A program made the translations under genes and the position numbers. A stretch of DNA of 64,000 nt from Pseudoalteromonas undina. Its GTDB lineage: Bacteria > Pseudomonadota > Gammaproteobacteria > Enterobacterales > Alteromonadaceae. How positions within the stretch are numbered: the first letter of the stretch is position 1; the number at the start of each line of letters is the position of its first letter. Below, one piece after another: positions 1 to 9,610 of this stretch. A model generated the notes under the pieces. That model was not told the origin of the DNA. It worked only from the letters and a program-made list of their open reading frames with translations, and ran no database searches. Where the stretch lies: positions 124,001 to 188,000 of the forward strand of contig NZ_AHCF03000004.1 in the NCBI RefSeq assembly GCF_000238275.3, in the 5' to 3' direction.

Positions 1-842
1 AGTTGGCTGAAAAAGTAACATTAGTAATTTTTGATGAAGCCCACAAAGCTGTAGCTCCTAAGTTTCAAGAAGTTGTTCAAGACTTTATTGATGACAAAGC
101 ATTTCACGCTGACTTAATTGGTTTAACTGCCACTCCTGGCAGAAGCTACTCTGAAGATGGACTATCCGAAGAAGATGCTCGTTTAGCTAATTTTTTCTAC
201 AACAATAAAGTTTCTATGCAAATATCAGGTTATCTCTCGCCAATAGATTACTTGGTTGAAAAGGGTTATTTAGCTAAAGCAAACTTTAAGTCATTAAACT
301 ATGACCACTCCGGTATTGCTGCATATGAACTAAGAGATGCCGGCGGTGTAGAAACAATGACGACGTTAGCAAATAACATAGAGCGAAATCGTCAGATCCT
401 CAGTGCGATTATTGATGAATGTAAACTTGGGTCACAAATCATTGTTTTTGCCTGCACCGTTGATCACGGAATTAACCTTGCCACTGCACTTGCTTATCAA
501 GGTATTAAAGCAGCTTCTATTGATAGTAAAAATGACACAGTAGAGAGCCGCAGAGCAAAAATAGCGCAATATAAAAATGGTGAGCTGCAAGTTCTTGTTA
601 ATTTTAATGTCCTAACAGCAGGATTTGATGCACCTAAAACTAACGTTACTGTAATTGCTAAGCCAATGAACTCCTTAGTACAGTATTTGCAAATGGCGGG
701 CCGTGCTATGCGTGGCTATAAAAGCGGCGGTAACAAAGAATGCAATATTTATACAGTGATGGATAACATACCTGAATTTCAAAGTATTAGCCTCGCATTT
801 GGTTATTGGAATGATATGTGGGCAGAAAAGGATATAAAATAA
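1..842 (+). CDS. DEAD/DEAH-box (SF2) helicase, restriction-type, 5' partial
   Basis: This is the C-terminal part of a superfamily 2 helicase; the reading frame is open to the window edge, so the N-terminus with the Walker A motif is missing. The visible part starts just before the DEAH box (DEAHKA, about residues 11-16). It continues with motif III (GLTATPG), a helicase C-terminal domain, motif V (TAGFDAP) and motif VI (QMAGRAMRG). The layout resembles helicase subunits of type I/III restriction enzymes and the helicase-type restriction proteins linked to DNA phosphorothioation; the family assignment is inference. Its TAA shares one base with the ATG of the next gene (TAATG), so the two are probably translationally coupled. 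Confidence 0.85.
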   Translation, partial: LAEKVTLVIFDEAHKAVAPKFQEVVQDFIDDKAFHADLIGLTATPGRSYSEDGLSEEDARLANFFYNNKVSMQISGYLSPIDYLVEKGYLAKANFKSLNYDHSGIAAYELRDAGGVETMTTLANNIERNRQILSAIIDECKLGSQIIVFACTVDHGINLATALAYQGIKAASIDSKNDTVESRRAKIAQYKNGELQVLVNFNVLTAGFDAPKTNVTVIAKPMNSLVQYLQMAGRAMRGYKSGGNKECNIYTVMDNIPEFQSISLAFGYWNDMWAEKDIK

Positions 843-2647
843 TGAGTAATAGATTTTTAAGTGCTGAGACTGTTATTGAGTCATTAAGGGATAATGGTTA
901 CAACAATACAGCATACGCTTTAGCTGAACTTATCGATAATAGCTTACAAGCAACGGCCACCCGTGTAGAAGTTGGTTTTATAGAAGAACAACTAAAAGCC
1001 CGTAAAAATTATACCGTATCAGAAATCTCCCTTTGGGATAATGGTGTAGGTATGGATATCGATACCCTTAGAGTTGCTATGCAATTTGGTGGCGGTACAC
1101 ACCGTAAAGATACGGGCGGTATGGGTAAGTTTGGTATGGGATTACCAAATTCATCCATTTCACAGTGTAAGCGCGTTGATGTATGGAGTTGGCAAGCCGG
1201 TGCGGAGCCCCACCATACTTATTTAGATGTTGATGAGATGAAAAGTGGTGCGCTAGAAGAAGTCCCAATGCCCACAGCAAAGACAATACCAGCTAAGTAC
1301 GAAAAAGCATTTTTTACTAAAAAACCGGAATCTGGCACATTAATTATTTGGTCCAAGCTTGACCGTTTAAGCTGGAAAACGGGAAAATCTATTTACCGTC
1401 ATTGCGAACATTTAGTCGGTCGTATGTATCGTAATTTCATTAGTGATGACAACATAAAAATAGAAAGTATTACTTATCGTAAATCAGCAGATGACAGACT
1501 TGATGTTTACGATAAAGATACTTTTAAAGCAAACGATCCAATGTATCTTAAGAAGAATACTTCACTCCCAGAATTACCTGGTAGTTATAAAAATGAAGCG
1601 TTTTTTGAAAAAATGGATGAAGAAGTCATCTCCGTTGAATATATCGATGAAAATGGTGAGCCTAAACGAGATGATGTAACTGTTACCACCTCAATGGTTA
1701 AAAAGAATATATCAAATCGTATTTTAAAGGATACTGTTGGTAAGTTAGGCGGTACTACTTGGGGTAAGCATTGCAGCAAAAATGTTGGGGTTTCAATTGT
1801 TCGTGCTAATCGAGAGTTAGTTTTAAGAGACTCATTCTTAACTTCTGCTTTAAGAGAGAGTAAAGGACGTTTTATTGGTATTGAAGTATCCTTCCCGCCA
1901 ACGCTTGATGCTGTGTTTGGTGTAACGAATAATAAGCAAGATGCAATTCGTTTAATTCCTTATGAAATGAAAACTATTTTTACTCAAGCTGGATTCGATT
2001 CTGAGCAAGAATACCTACGAGATTTAGAAGAGAATTCTGATTCATTACTTCAAGTACTTAAAGTAGTGGCAGTAATTAAAAAGCATGTATCAGCTTTAAC
2101 TAAAGAGTTAGATACAATAAATGTTGAAGGCAAAGCTGTAAAAGGGGAAGAGCCTAAAACAGTGTCTGAAGGCGCAGCATCTAAAGCAACACAAGGCTCT
2201 GCACATCGTGAAACTCATGGCCATAAAACTAAAGAAGAAGCACCAAAAGAGCTAAAGAAAGAGGATGTTGTTGATCATCTTAAAAAAGCAGGTGGAATGA
2301 GTGATGAAGAAGCTGAAGAAAAAGCTGAGCGCCTTATCCTTACAGGAAACCGTTTTTTAATTGAAGACGTAGCACGAGATTCTGAAGCCTTTTTTGACGT
2401 ATCAACAAGTAAAGGTTTAACGCTTGTATTATTCAATACCAACCACGTATTTTATCAAAAGCTTGTAAGCAAACTCGGTGGTGATGAGCTTGAAATAATG
2501 CAAACTACAATTGCAGGTTTTGCACGAGTGATGAATGAAACAACTGACGAAAAGCGTTTAAATTATCTAAATACTATTCGCCGAGAGTGGGGGTTAGTGA
2601 TTAGTGAGTTCCTTCAAGGCCCTGAAGATGATGCGGACGACTTTTAA
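842..2647 (+). CDS. GHKL (Hsp90/MORC-like) ATPase of a defence-type operon
   Basis: The predicted protein has 601 residues. An N-terminal GHKL ATPase fold is shown by an N-box (AELIDNSLQA, E29 and N33), a G1 box (DNGVGM, residues 66-71) and a glycine-rich G2 lid (GGMGKFGMG, 92-100). The combination is closer to MORC, MutL or Hsp90 ATPases than to histidine kinases, and no phospho-acceptor domain is present. A charged Lys/Glu-rich linker lies near residues 430-485. An upstream in-frame start at 818 would add eight residues, but ATG 842 has AAAGGA about 9 nt upstream and forms a TAATG junction with the helicase. Its TAA overlaps the next ATG by one base. An ATP-gated clamp or sensor role in defence is inferred from the neighbours. 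Confidence 0.82.
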   Translation: MSNRFLSAETVIESLRDNGYNNTAYALAELIDNSLQATATRVEVGFIEEQLKARKNYTVSEISLWDNGVGMDIDTLRVAMQFGGGTHRKDTGGMGKFGMGLPNSSISQCKRVDVWSWQAGAEPHHTYLDVDEMKSGALEEVPMPTAKTIPAKYEKAFFTKKPESGTLIIWSKLDRLSWKTGKSIYRHCEHLVGRMYRNFISDDNIKIESITYRKSADDRLDVYDKDTFKANDPMYLKKNTSLPELPGSYKNEAFFEKMDEEVISVEYIDENGEPKRDDVTVTTSMVKKNISNRILKDTVGKLGGTTWGKHCSKNVGVSIVRANRELVLRDSFLTSALRESKGRFIGIEVSFPPTLDAVFGVTNNKQDAIRLIPYEMKTIFTQAGFDSEQEYLRDLEENSDSLLQVLKVVAVIKKHVSALTKELDTINVEGKAVKGEEPKTVSEGAASKATQGSAHRETHGHKTKEEAPKELKKEDVVDHLKKAGGMSDEEAEEKAERLILTGNRFLIEDVARDSEAFFDVSTSKGLTLVLFNTNHVFYQKLVSKLGGDELEIMQTTIAGFARVMNETTDEKRLNYLNTIRREWGLVISEFLQGPEDDADDF

Positions 2648-3570
2648 TGTCGAGCTTAATCTCAAGTTCAGAGCTTACATATCAGCTAGAGAAATTATTA
2701 CCTAGCTGTAAAAATTTAACTATTATATCTGCTTTTATGACCCGATCAGCGACAAGCTGGTTGGGTCGATTAATTTCTAACAATAAACCTAAAGTGCAAT
2801 TGATAGGCCGTTTTACACCAACTGATTTTGCAAAAGGTGCAAGTGACTTAAATGCACTTCGAGATTGCATTAACAGTGGCTACCAAGTTAAAGCACTAAT
2901 AAACCTGCACGCAAAAATTTATCAAATAGATCAAGACACTATTTTTAATGGCAGTGCTAATTTAACGGGTAAAGGGTTAGCCTTAGTTAATAACGGTAAC
3001 TTAGAATCCTGTAGTAGGGTAAATGCTTGTGAACAATCTAAAGCATTCATTAATAAAGTTGTTGAATCAGCAACTGAGTTAAGTATAAATACGCTTGATA
3101 AAATGCAGGCGTTTTTAGAACAATTTGATGATGCGGATGAAACAGAGTTACCTGCTGTATGGCCCGAAGAGATAATGCCTCAAACAACTGAGCTGTTTGT
3201 ATCAGACTTCCCGCTAGGTAAACCAGGTGTTACTTTGAATGAATACCAACTCAACTCTTCGTTACCTTTTGCTCAAATTGAGAATGCTAAAGACGATTTT
3301 GCATTAGCGTCAACTTTATTTAAGCAAGCAAAGGCATACCGTTGGTTAAAAAAACAAATTACTGAAAATCAGTCAGAACGAGACTTGGGTTTCGGGCAAA
3401 TATCAAGGTTGCTGCATGACGCATTAGCTGATGACCCAGTACCTTATCGGCAAGAAATAAAAGATCTCCAAGCAAATTTATATTCCTATTTAAAGCTCTA
3501 TGCAAGTGATGAAATAGAGGTTTATATGCCAGGTAGACGAAGTGAAGTTTTAAGAATAATTAAGGAATAA
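2647..3570 (+). CDS. Phospholipase D-family nuclease (single HKD motif)
   Basis: The 307-residue protein has a PLD-like N-terminal domain. It carries one HxK signature (LHAKIYQID, H88 and K90) followed by NGSANLTGKG (about 101-110), the usual Ser/Asn arrangement of PLD-type nucleases. One HKD motif implies a homodimer with a shared active site, as known for Nuc and BfiI. The C-terminal half (about 150-307) is helical with no recognised domain. There is no signal peptide, which argues for cytoplasmic nuclease action rather than lipid hydrolysis. ATG 2647 lies inside the stop codon of the ATPase gene and the next gene begins 3 nt after this stop. The probable role is the effector nuclease of the ATPase/helicase operon. 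Confidence 0.8.
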   Translation: MSSLISSSELTYQLEKLLPSCKNLTIISAFMTRSATSWLGRLISNNKPKVQLIGRFTPTDFAKGASDLNALRDCINSGYQVKALINLHAKIYQIDQDTIFNGSANLTGKGLALVNNGNLESCSRVNACEQSKAFINKVVESATELSINTLDKMQAFLEQFDDADETELPAVWPEEIMPQTTELFVSDFPLGKPGVTLNEYQLNSSLPFAQIENAKDDFALASTLFKQAKAYRWLKKQITENQSERDLGFGQISRLLHDALADDPVPYRQEIKDLQANLYSYLKLYASDEIEVYMPGRRSEVLRIIKE

Positions 3571-3573
3571 GTA

Positions 3574-5946
3574 ATGAGTATTTATGAAGGTGCGTCAAAA
3601 AGTATAGGGAGCTATTTACAAGGGGAAACATATTTCTTTATACCTGAATATCAGCGCAAGTACTCCTGGTCTGAAAGAAATGTGAAAGAGTTAATTAGTG
3701 ATATTGAAATTGGACTTAGATCACTAACTATAGCTCAAGAAGAAAAGCGAGAGAAGAACTCTAGTACTTACTTAGGTTGTGTTATTGATTGGCATCGTGA
3801 TGCAAAAGATAGTGATTATTTAGCTGAACATATTAATAATAAATATATAAATAAAGTTCGCGAGCTAATCGATGGTCAACAGCGAACTTCAACTCTGGCT
3901 ATTTTATCGTCTCGTTTATACCTAAAGCTGGAAAAAATCCTACTTACACTAGATCTAAATATTGATGAGGAGAAAAAGTTAGCTGAGGATGTTTTCAAAA
4001 CCTACCAGGAAGGTATCCTTTTACCTTCCTTTTCTAGAAAAGATGCGAGTTCGGAAACTCTACGCCCATTCATAATACGAGAAGGTGAAGATCTATGGTC
4101 ACTGGAGTGTAGTTCATCATATAAGTCACCCTTGAGTAATTATTTATCTCAAATCATTGTATTTATAGAAAAAATAAATTCAGGTTTAGATGGTAGTATC
4201 GAAGTTGAGGATGCTCCATGTTCTGATGATGAACAATTGAAAGTAGCTATCGACACTTGTGACCAACAAATCGAGTGTTTGTTAGATAATTTGACTGAGT
4301 GTAGAATTATTGATGTATTTTTTAAAGGTAAGGAGTTATTTCCTGGTCTGAATACAAAATACTCAAAGGTGGATTTGAATGAGTATATCTTAAATAACCC
4401 TAAGAGAATCCAGGTTATTTCTGAGATTATAGGGTTGTGTTCTTACATTAAATACATGCATAAATATTGCTTTTTGACAATTATATCATCACCTTCTCAA
4501 GAAAAATCGCTTGATATCTTTCAGTCAATTAATTCTACTGGCGAGCAGTTAACAGCATTTGATCTTGTAAAACCTATGCTTGCGAAATGCTTTAAAGCAG
4601 ACAATTTGCTTTTCAAAGATTCTGGGGCATTTAAAGTCTTTAATGAAGTTGATGAGTGGGTTTCAAAAGGTAATAAGTGGTATCGTTCTCAAACAAGAAT
4701 CAAAAGCTTTTTCGAAATTGCTAAGTTTTATTTTAATATTGATTCGCAAGCATCTAATTTAACAGGGCAGAGAAAAATAATAACTCAAGGATTGAGTAAT
4801 TGTCTGAAAAACAGAGATGAAGAAGGCGATGGCGTTGGCACTTATAACAATCTAAACCAATCGGAAATTGCTACAGAGTTTTGTGAAATTTTACTTAGCA
4901 TAAAGTGTTACCTTGAATACTTTACGTTAAACAAGGACTTTAATACAAAATTTTCTGACGATGCAGTATATTTAGACAAGAGCAGGCAACACTTATTTGA
5001 TAGAAAGGTTGCTTTCAATTTCTTCTATATCTTAGATTCTCATGATATATGTAATGCTTTCCTGGTCTCTATTTACCATAAATATCGAATGTCACATTCT
5101 GAAAACAGCGAAAGCTATAAGCTTCTACTGTTTAGAGCAATTAACTTATCAGCGATAATTTTCACAAAGTGCAGATTGTTAATTAATAAGTATCCAGATG
5201 GGTTTTGGAAGCAAAAATATAAAGATGGCCTTCTATACAAAAAGGAGATAGAGCTCAGTTATGTGGAAAATATAAAAGCTTCATTTGATGGACATATGGA
5301 AGTTCAGTTCGGTTTGAGCTCTTCAGATGCAAGCTTTAACGAAGTACAGCAACAGCAAATAGTGAAAAACCTCACTTACTCATCAGCAAAGCCACTTATT
5401 AAGTTTTTTATGTTTTATGCGGCGACTAATACACTACCCGGTACAGGTGAGGAAGTAGGTTTGAATCGTTATTCTACAAAAGGAAATGATTTAATCAGAC
5501 CATCTAATTGGATTAATAATGATTACCAATCGGTCGAGCATATTGCTCCAAAAGATCTTTTAAATAAACAGATACCTCCTTGGGACATTAAGCTTTGCGA
5601 TGCTTCTGATTCTATCAATTCCGTGGGAAATTTAACCTTACTAAATCCAAGTATTAACTATTCTATAAAATGTGGGGCTAAGGCTAAAGCTGAAGCTTTT
5701 GCTAAGTTATTGGATGACAATTTTACAGTTGAAGCACAATACATAACTGATTACTGCTCTTCTTTAGTTGACTACAGTGAAAGGTTGCACCATTTAAAAG
5801 CAATTTCCGAAAGACTCTGTAAATGGGTTTTAGTTGATCTTGAAAAAGAAGATGTAACTTTTGATTGGGACAAAGATTTTATAACAAAACGCTCATTAAG
5901 ATTGGCAGAGATATTTTTAAAGAACTTGCAATTAGAGGCTCTTTAA
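3574..5946 (+). CDS. GmrSD-like DUF262/DUF1524 restriction protein
   Basis: The 790-residue protein joins an N-terminal DUF262 ParB-like NTPase domain to a C-terminal DUF1524 HNH-type nuclease. DUF262 is shown by FIPEYQRKYSW (about 22-32) and IDGQQRTSTL (about 99-108). DUF1524 is shown by SVEHIAPKD (about 652-660) and SVGNLTLLNPSINYSIK (about 686-702). This is the single-chain GmrSD arrangement of type IV, modification-dependent restriction enzymes, which cleave glucosylated hydroxymethylcytosine phage DNA; substrate specificity of this member is unknown. AAGGAATAAGTAATG gives a good ribosome-binding site. It continues the preceding operon at a 3 nt distance and is followed 2 nt later by an HNH gene. 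Confidence 0.85.
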   Translation: MSIYEGASKSIGSYLQGETYFFIPEYQRKYSWSERNVKELISDIEIGLRSLTIAQEEKREKNSSTYLGCVIDWHRDAKDSDYLAEHINNKYINKVRELIDGQQRTSTLAILSSRLYLKLEKILLTLDLNIDEEKKLAEDVFKTYQEGILLPSFSRKDASSETLRPFIIREGEDLWSLECSSSYKSPLSNYLSQIIVFIEKINSGLDGSIEVEDAPCSDDEQLKVAIDTCDQQIECLLDNLTECRIIDVFFKGKELFPGLNTKYSKVDLNEYILNNPKRIQVISEIIGLCSYIKYMHKYCFLTIISSPSQEKSLDIFQSINSTGEQLTAFDLVKPMLAKCFKADNLLFKDSGAFKVFNEVDEWVSKGNKWYRSQTRIKSFFEIAKFYFNIDSQASNLTGQRKIITQGLSNCLKNRDEEGDGVGTYNNLNQSEIATEFCEILLSIKCYLEYFTLNKDFNTKFSDDAVYLDKSRQHLFDRKVAFNFFYILDSHDICNAFLVSIYHKYRMSHSENSESYKLLLFRAINLSAIIFTKCRLLINKYPDGFWKQKYKDGLLYKKEIELSYVENIKASFDGHMEVQFGLSSSDASFNEVQQQQIVKNLTYSSAKPLIKFFMFYAATNTLPGTGEEVGLNRYSTKGNDLIRPSNWINNDYQSVEHIAPKDLLNKQIPPWDIKLCDASDSINSVGNLTLLNPSINYSIKCGAKAKAEAFAKLLDDNFTVEAQYITDYCSSLVDYSERLHHLKAISERLCKWVLVDLEKEDVTFDWDKDFITKRSLRLAEIFLKNLQLEAL

Positions 5947-5948
5947 TT

Positions 5949-6743
5949 ATGGGTTCAATATTAAAGTACCCATTTACATCACACTCATGGACTTTACTTT
6001 CTGAAAATATAGTGATAAAAAAAGCTGATAAATCTTTAATTAATAGCTTTGAGTCAGGCGTACCTAAAGATATAGTTATTTTTTTCATTGATAAAAAACT
6101 AGGTTTAGGGGAGCATAGTGAACCTCTTGAGTTTTATATTAATAGCAATGTCTTTTATATTACACTCAATCGTAAATCATCAGGCAGACATTACCTTACT
6201 TTTTCCAGTGCAAAAAATGAACTTTCAGAAATGGGAATATCAATAGGTGATAACGTTTGGTTCGAAAAAAGCCCTACCCAGAAAAATAAATTTTATCTCT
6301 ATACTAAAGGCTATTCTAAAAATTCAATTTTACCTGATTTAAAAAAGTTTGAGGTAACAGAAGGTTTAGGTTTAGTTAACTATAGGTTAGGTCAATCGTA
6401 TTTCAGAGATAATGTGATTCAAGAGTGTAAAGGAAAATGTATCGTTACCAATGTGACTGATCATTCAATATTGGTTGCAAGCCATATAAAGCCTTGGAAA
6501 TACTCTAATAATATTGAAAAATACGATGGTTCAAATGGATTGTTACTTGCCCCTCACGTTGATAAATTATTTGATAGAGGTTTAATTACTTTTAATAATA
6601 AAGGTCGTATTGTCATTTCTCAATTATTGTCAAAACGTGTATTAGAATTATGGAATATTAATAGAGATAAAAATTATTTTTTTACAGCTAATCAAATGCA
6701 TTATATGGAATACCATGGTAAGGAAGTTTTTAAGGGTATTTAA
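5949..6743 (+). CDS. HNH_2-family endonuclease
   Basis: The 264-residue protein has a C-terminal HNH nuclease of the restriction-associated HNH_2 type. It contains CIVTNVTDHSILVASHIKPW (about 163-182), where the His and Lys/Trp are characteristic, and NGLLLAPHVDKLFDRG (about 198-213). The N-terminal 140 residues, probably a specificity domain, match nothing I recognise. The longer frame from 5865 overlaps the upstream gene deeply; ATG 5949 lies 2 nt after that gene's stop, with AGAGG about 10 nt upstream, and is preferred. Its TAA overlaps the stop of the convergent methyltransferase in a shared TTAA. With the preceding DUF1524 protein this gives two HNH-type nucleases side by side. Confidence 0.8.
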   Translation: MGSILKYPFTSHSWTLLSENIVIKKADKSLINSFESGVPKDIVIFFIDKKLGLGEHSEPLEFYINSNVFYITLNRKSSGRHYLTFSSAKNELSEMGISIGDNVWFEKSPTQKNKFYLYTKGYSKNSILPDLKKFEVTEGLGLVNYRLGQSYFRDNVIQECKGKCIVTNVTDHSILVASHIKPWKYSNNIEKYDGSNGLLLAPHVDKLFDRGLITFNNKGRIVISQLLSKRVLELWNINRDKNYFFTANQMHYMEYHGKEVFKGI

Positions 6744-8770
6744 CTTCGGTAAAAACGATAACTCTTAATCCGCAATTTCACCTGGTTTAATAATGCAATA
6801 AGTTGATTATATTTAATATTTCGATACTCACTATCAAGCTTGCTAAGTTCTTCCCAAAGGCGTTTATTAAACGCCTTTTGTTTTTTATAGTCCTCAAACG
6901 TATCGTCAATGTAATCTATTTTATTGAGGAGGAGCGGTCGTTTTTCTTCAATGACGTAATCAAAAAAATCAACATCCTGATCTGCCATTTTTATTTTAAC
7001 GCGTTCTTTTAACTGTGGGAGCGGAGAGTCATAAAACCCTTCATAACCAAGCAGTGTTACCTTACCCGAATGTATATGAACTTTTATAAGCTGAATATCA
7101 TCAAGCTCGCCATACATTTGTAGGGCTGCGCCAATATATACACGAAGTACGAGTGGTAATAAGGTGATAAAGTCTTTATGCAGTGTTAGTGCATGGGGCT
7201 GGCCGTTTTCAAAATCGATTTTACCTGCAGGTAATATCTTCTCAGCTTCTAGGCATAGTGATTCAATCAATGCACTATCTGCTATTTGAAAAAGCAGCTC
7301 AGTGGCTTGGTGCTGCGCTATTTTGTAAGTGTCGAAGAATGCTTTAATGTCGCGCTTTAAGTCTTCAGGTTGTTGTGCATATGGTTTACGCTTTTCAAAC
7401 ATAGCAAGAGCAAAATAAAGAAGTAAATCTTCTTTACGCATTGTTTCAGCGGTTGTTAGCTCGTCTTCTTCAAACCACTTTAAAACAAGTTGTAGGGCTT
7501 TTTTATTTGAACCAATAACTTCTTTTATTTTGTCACTTTGCGCAAATTCATTGTTTGCAGGGCAGCGGCCTAGCGTTAAACACGTTAACCAAAACGATTC
7601 AAAAAGTTGCTGATGCTGCGTAAATAAAATACGCGCTTGTTCTTCATTAACAGGCTCAGGCGCTGTTAGGTGTTGCCACTTATAAGTACGTTTATGACGG
7701 TTTTGTAAAAAGTGCTGTTCTAGTTGTTTGTCTTTAAATATATAGTAAATACCAGGAGCTACAGCAATCGCGTTTTCGTCAACGCTCATTTCTATAAACG
7801 CTTTAAGCTCAGCTTGCGTATAATATTTTTGGAAAGTATTCCGGCTTGTTATTACACCATCTTTGTATGGTTGAAACTGACTAACGAGTGATTCGTTACC
7901 TAACATTGCAGATACAACCAATAGTTTTTGTGAAAGCTCCCACGCACCAAGTAGCGCTTCTATTCGTTCATCTCGGTCTTCTATTACATTAATTACAAAA
8001 CCAATATTAACAATGTCAGAAATAACTTTATCTGCATCAGGTCGGTAATTAAGATCCCAACCTAATGCATCTATCCCATGAGCCTCTAACTCTCGTAAAT
8101 CATCACCTCTACCGCACCCGTAATCAAAAATAGAGTAATCACCATTTAAAAAGCCGTTTTTAGCTAATGTTTTTAAAGGGGCAGAAAGTTCATGCCGTAC
8201 AATTGCCGTTAAATGTCGATCAATTGTTTTGTCATCAGTAGGGCTTTGTACTGCAGAGCTTCGGAATAAACGACCATCAACTAGCTCGTATCCTTTTTTT
8301 GTAATTAAACGTTCCCACGAGCCTCTAAAGCCGATCATACGCGTGTTTTCGTATAGGCCCGCTTGCTCGCCTTCAGCAGTTAAATCACAAAATAATTGAT
8401 AGTGTTTATTAGTAGGCAAAACCATGGTTTCTTTTCGATGCAAAATAGGTGGGTTTTCGCTGTTATCGTATTTAGTTATTTTGTGCGACAGTTTTGCTAG
8501 ATCTACAGTTACGCTTTGCTTAAGCGCAGGGTATGAATCTTCATAAAAGGTTGGGTAGCTTAACAGTGAAAGTCTAAAGTCACTTTTAAATAACTTTATA
8601 AGATCGTAATCGGATTCATCAACCTTTAAAGCTTGCGCAACAACTTTAATAAATTTAACTAAATCGGCAGGTGCATCAGCAAATGCATCTTTGTGGAAAT
8701 AGATTGCATCAGGTAGCTTTTTTGCTATTTTTACTTTTTTTACAAGCTGCTTAAATTGCTCTGCGTTCAT
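6740..8770 (-). CDS. DNA phosphorothioation-associated-type methyltransferase
   Basis: The 676-residue protein contains a class I SAM-dependent methyltransferase core. Motif I is DYGCGRGDD (about 216-224), an acidic ribose-binding position follows in GWDLNYRPDAD (about 237-247), and VNIGFVINVIED (about 254-265) is the post-motif region. The long N- and C-terminal extensions and the motif wording fit the putative methyltransferase family described beside DNA phosphorothioation (dnd) loci; I make this match from memory of the family, not a search. No dnd sulfur-modification genes are visible here. It is last in a three-gene - strand operon, 3 nt after the nuclease-like gene, and converges on the HNH gene. 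Its substrate, DNA or otherwise, is unknown. Confidence 0.75.
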   Translation of the reverse strand: MNAEQFKQLVKKVKIAKKLPDAIYFHKDAFADAPADLVKFIKVVAQALKVDESDYDLIKLFKSDFRLSLLSYPTFYEDSYPALKQSVTVDLAKLSHKITKYDNSENPPILHRKETMVLPTNKHYQLFCDLTAEGEQAGLYENTRMIGFRGSWERLITKKGYELVDGRLFRSSAVQSPTDDKTIDRHLTAIVRHELSAPLKTLAKNGFLNGDYSIFDYGCGRGDDLRELEAHGIDALGWDLNYRPDADKVISDIVNIGFVINVIEDRDERIEALLGAWELSQKLLVVSAMLGNESLVSQFQPYKDGVITSRNTFQKYYTQAELKAFIEMSVDENAIAVAPGIYYIFKDKQLEQHFLQNRHKRTYKWQHLTAPEPVNEEQARILFTQHQQLFESFWLTCLTLGRCPANNEFAQSDKIKEVIGSNKKALQLVLKWFEEDELTTAETMRKEDLLLYFALAMFEKRKPYAQQPEDLKRDIKAFFDTYKIAQHQATELLFQIADSALIESLCLEAEKILPAGKIDFENGQPHALTLHKDFITLLPLVLRVYIGAALQMYGELDDIQLIKVHIHSGKVTLLGYEGFYDSPLPQLKERVKIKMADQDVDFFDYVIEEKRPLLLNKIDYIDDTFEDYKKQKAFNKRLWEELSKLDSEYRNIKYNQLIALLNQVKLRIKSYRFYRS

Positions 8771-8773
8771 AGT

Positions 8774-9610
8774 CTAATAATTTGCTAAATGTAGTGCCTG
8801 CAATTTACAGGGGCTCAATGTATCCAAACTATATAACTCATCTTGTTGATTTACAATGCAAGGGCACTCAGCAATGTAGAAGTCGATACCGTTAGGCGTT
8901 TTTATGCTCCGTAAATAAACGGGCACTATTGGCATAGACGAGGGCAGCTTTTGTAATAGGCTTAAACTAGGGTAAAGCAGTTTATGTTTGGCTAAAGAAT
9001 CAAATTTATAGCTATGCTTTGCCTCAATTACAAATAAGTGTTCTTTACCGTTTCGCTTAGCAACAAATACAGCATCGATTTCAACTTGGCCTTTTATATG
9101 CTCAAGAACGACGTTTTCGTTAGCGAGTGGTTTAAAGTTAAACGTAAATGTACTTTGCCCGTTTGCAGGCACAACCATTGTTTTATCATCTTCGAGATTA
9201 AGCGCTTCAGCCATTAACCCTGATGCTATAGCTAGATTTACAACTGAGGTTTCAGTTACTTTTGGCAGTAGTTGGAAAGCAAATAAGCTGCGAATAGAAA
9301 CATTAGGTAAAAATAACTCTGGCTGTAATTGACTAAAGAGAGATGAATCGTCAAAAAAGAATGTCTTCACATCATCCGTTTTCACAAGCGAAAAGTAAGT
9401 TTGATTAGAAGCAGGGCGAGAACCAAGCCTTAACACCATCATATTTTGGTCTTTTAAAACTTTAGGCAGTTTTTTGATTGAGTCTATAGATATTGAAGCT
9501 GCGGTGTTTGCTTTTAAATTATTAGCGTTAACATAGTCTTGGAAGCCTTGAGGAATAGATACTTTTTGTTCTTTGGCTTGCATTTCTTGCAGTAAATCGT
9601 GAAAAATCAC
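8774..9610 (-). CDS. PD-(D/E)XK nuclease-like protein
   Basis: The 278-residue protein is of unknown family. A segment near residues 175-200 reads EIDAVFV, a short turn, then LFVIEAKHSY. This gives the D (179) ... E-x-K (196-198) pattern of a PD-(D/E)XK core, as in restriction and defence endonucleases. The rest is mixed alpha/beta without recognised motifs, and there is no signal peptide. The start is GTG, directly abutting the TAA of the upstream HTH gene, with AAGG 8 nt before it. The methyltransferase follows after 3 nt. A modification-restriction pairing of the two is inference; the nuclease fold needs profile confirmation. Confidence 0.6.
   Translation of the reverse strand: MIFHDLLQEMQAKEQKVSIPQGFQDYVNANNLKANTAASISIDSIKKLPKVLKDQNMMVLRLGSRPASNQTYFSLVKTDDVKTFFFDDSSLFSQLQPELFLPNVSIRSLFAFQLLPKVTETSVVNLAIASGLMAEALNLEDDKTMVVPANGQSTFTFNFKPLANENVVLEHIKGQVEIDAVFVAKRNGKEHLFVIEAKHSYKFDSLAKHKLLYPSLSLLQKLPSSMPIVPVYLRSIKTPNGIDFYIAECPCIVNQQDELYSLDTLSPCKLQALHLANY

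Noticed and set aside
3574..6743. DUF262/DUF1524 and HNH genes as toxin-antitoxin pair
   Set aside because: Both carry nuclease-type domains and neither resembles an antitoxin; placement in the larger operon fits restriction better.
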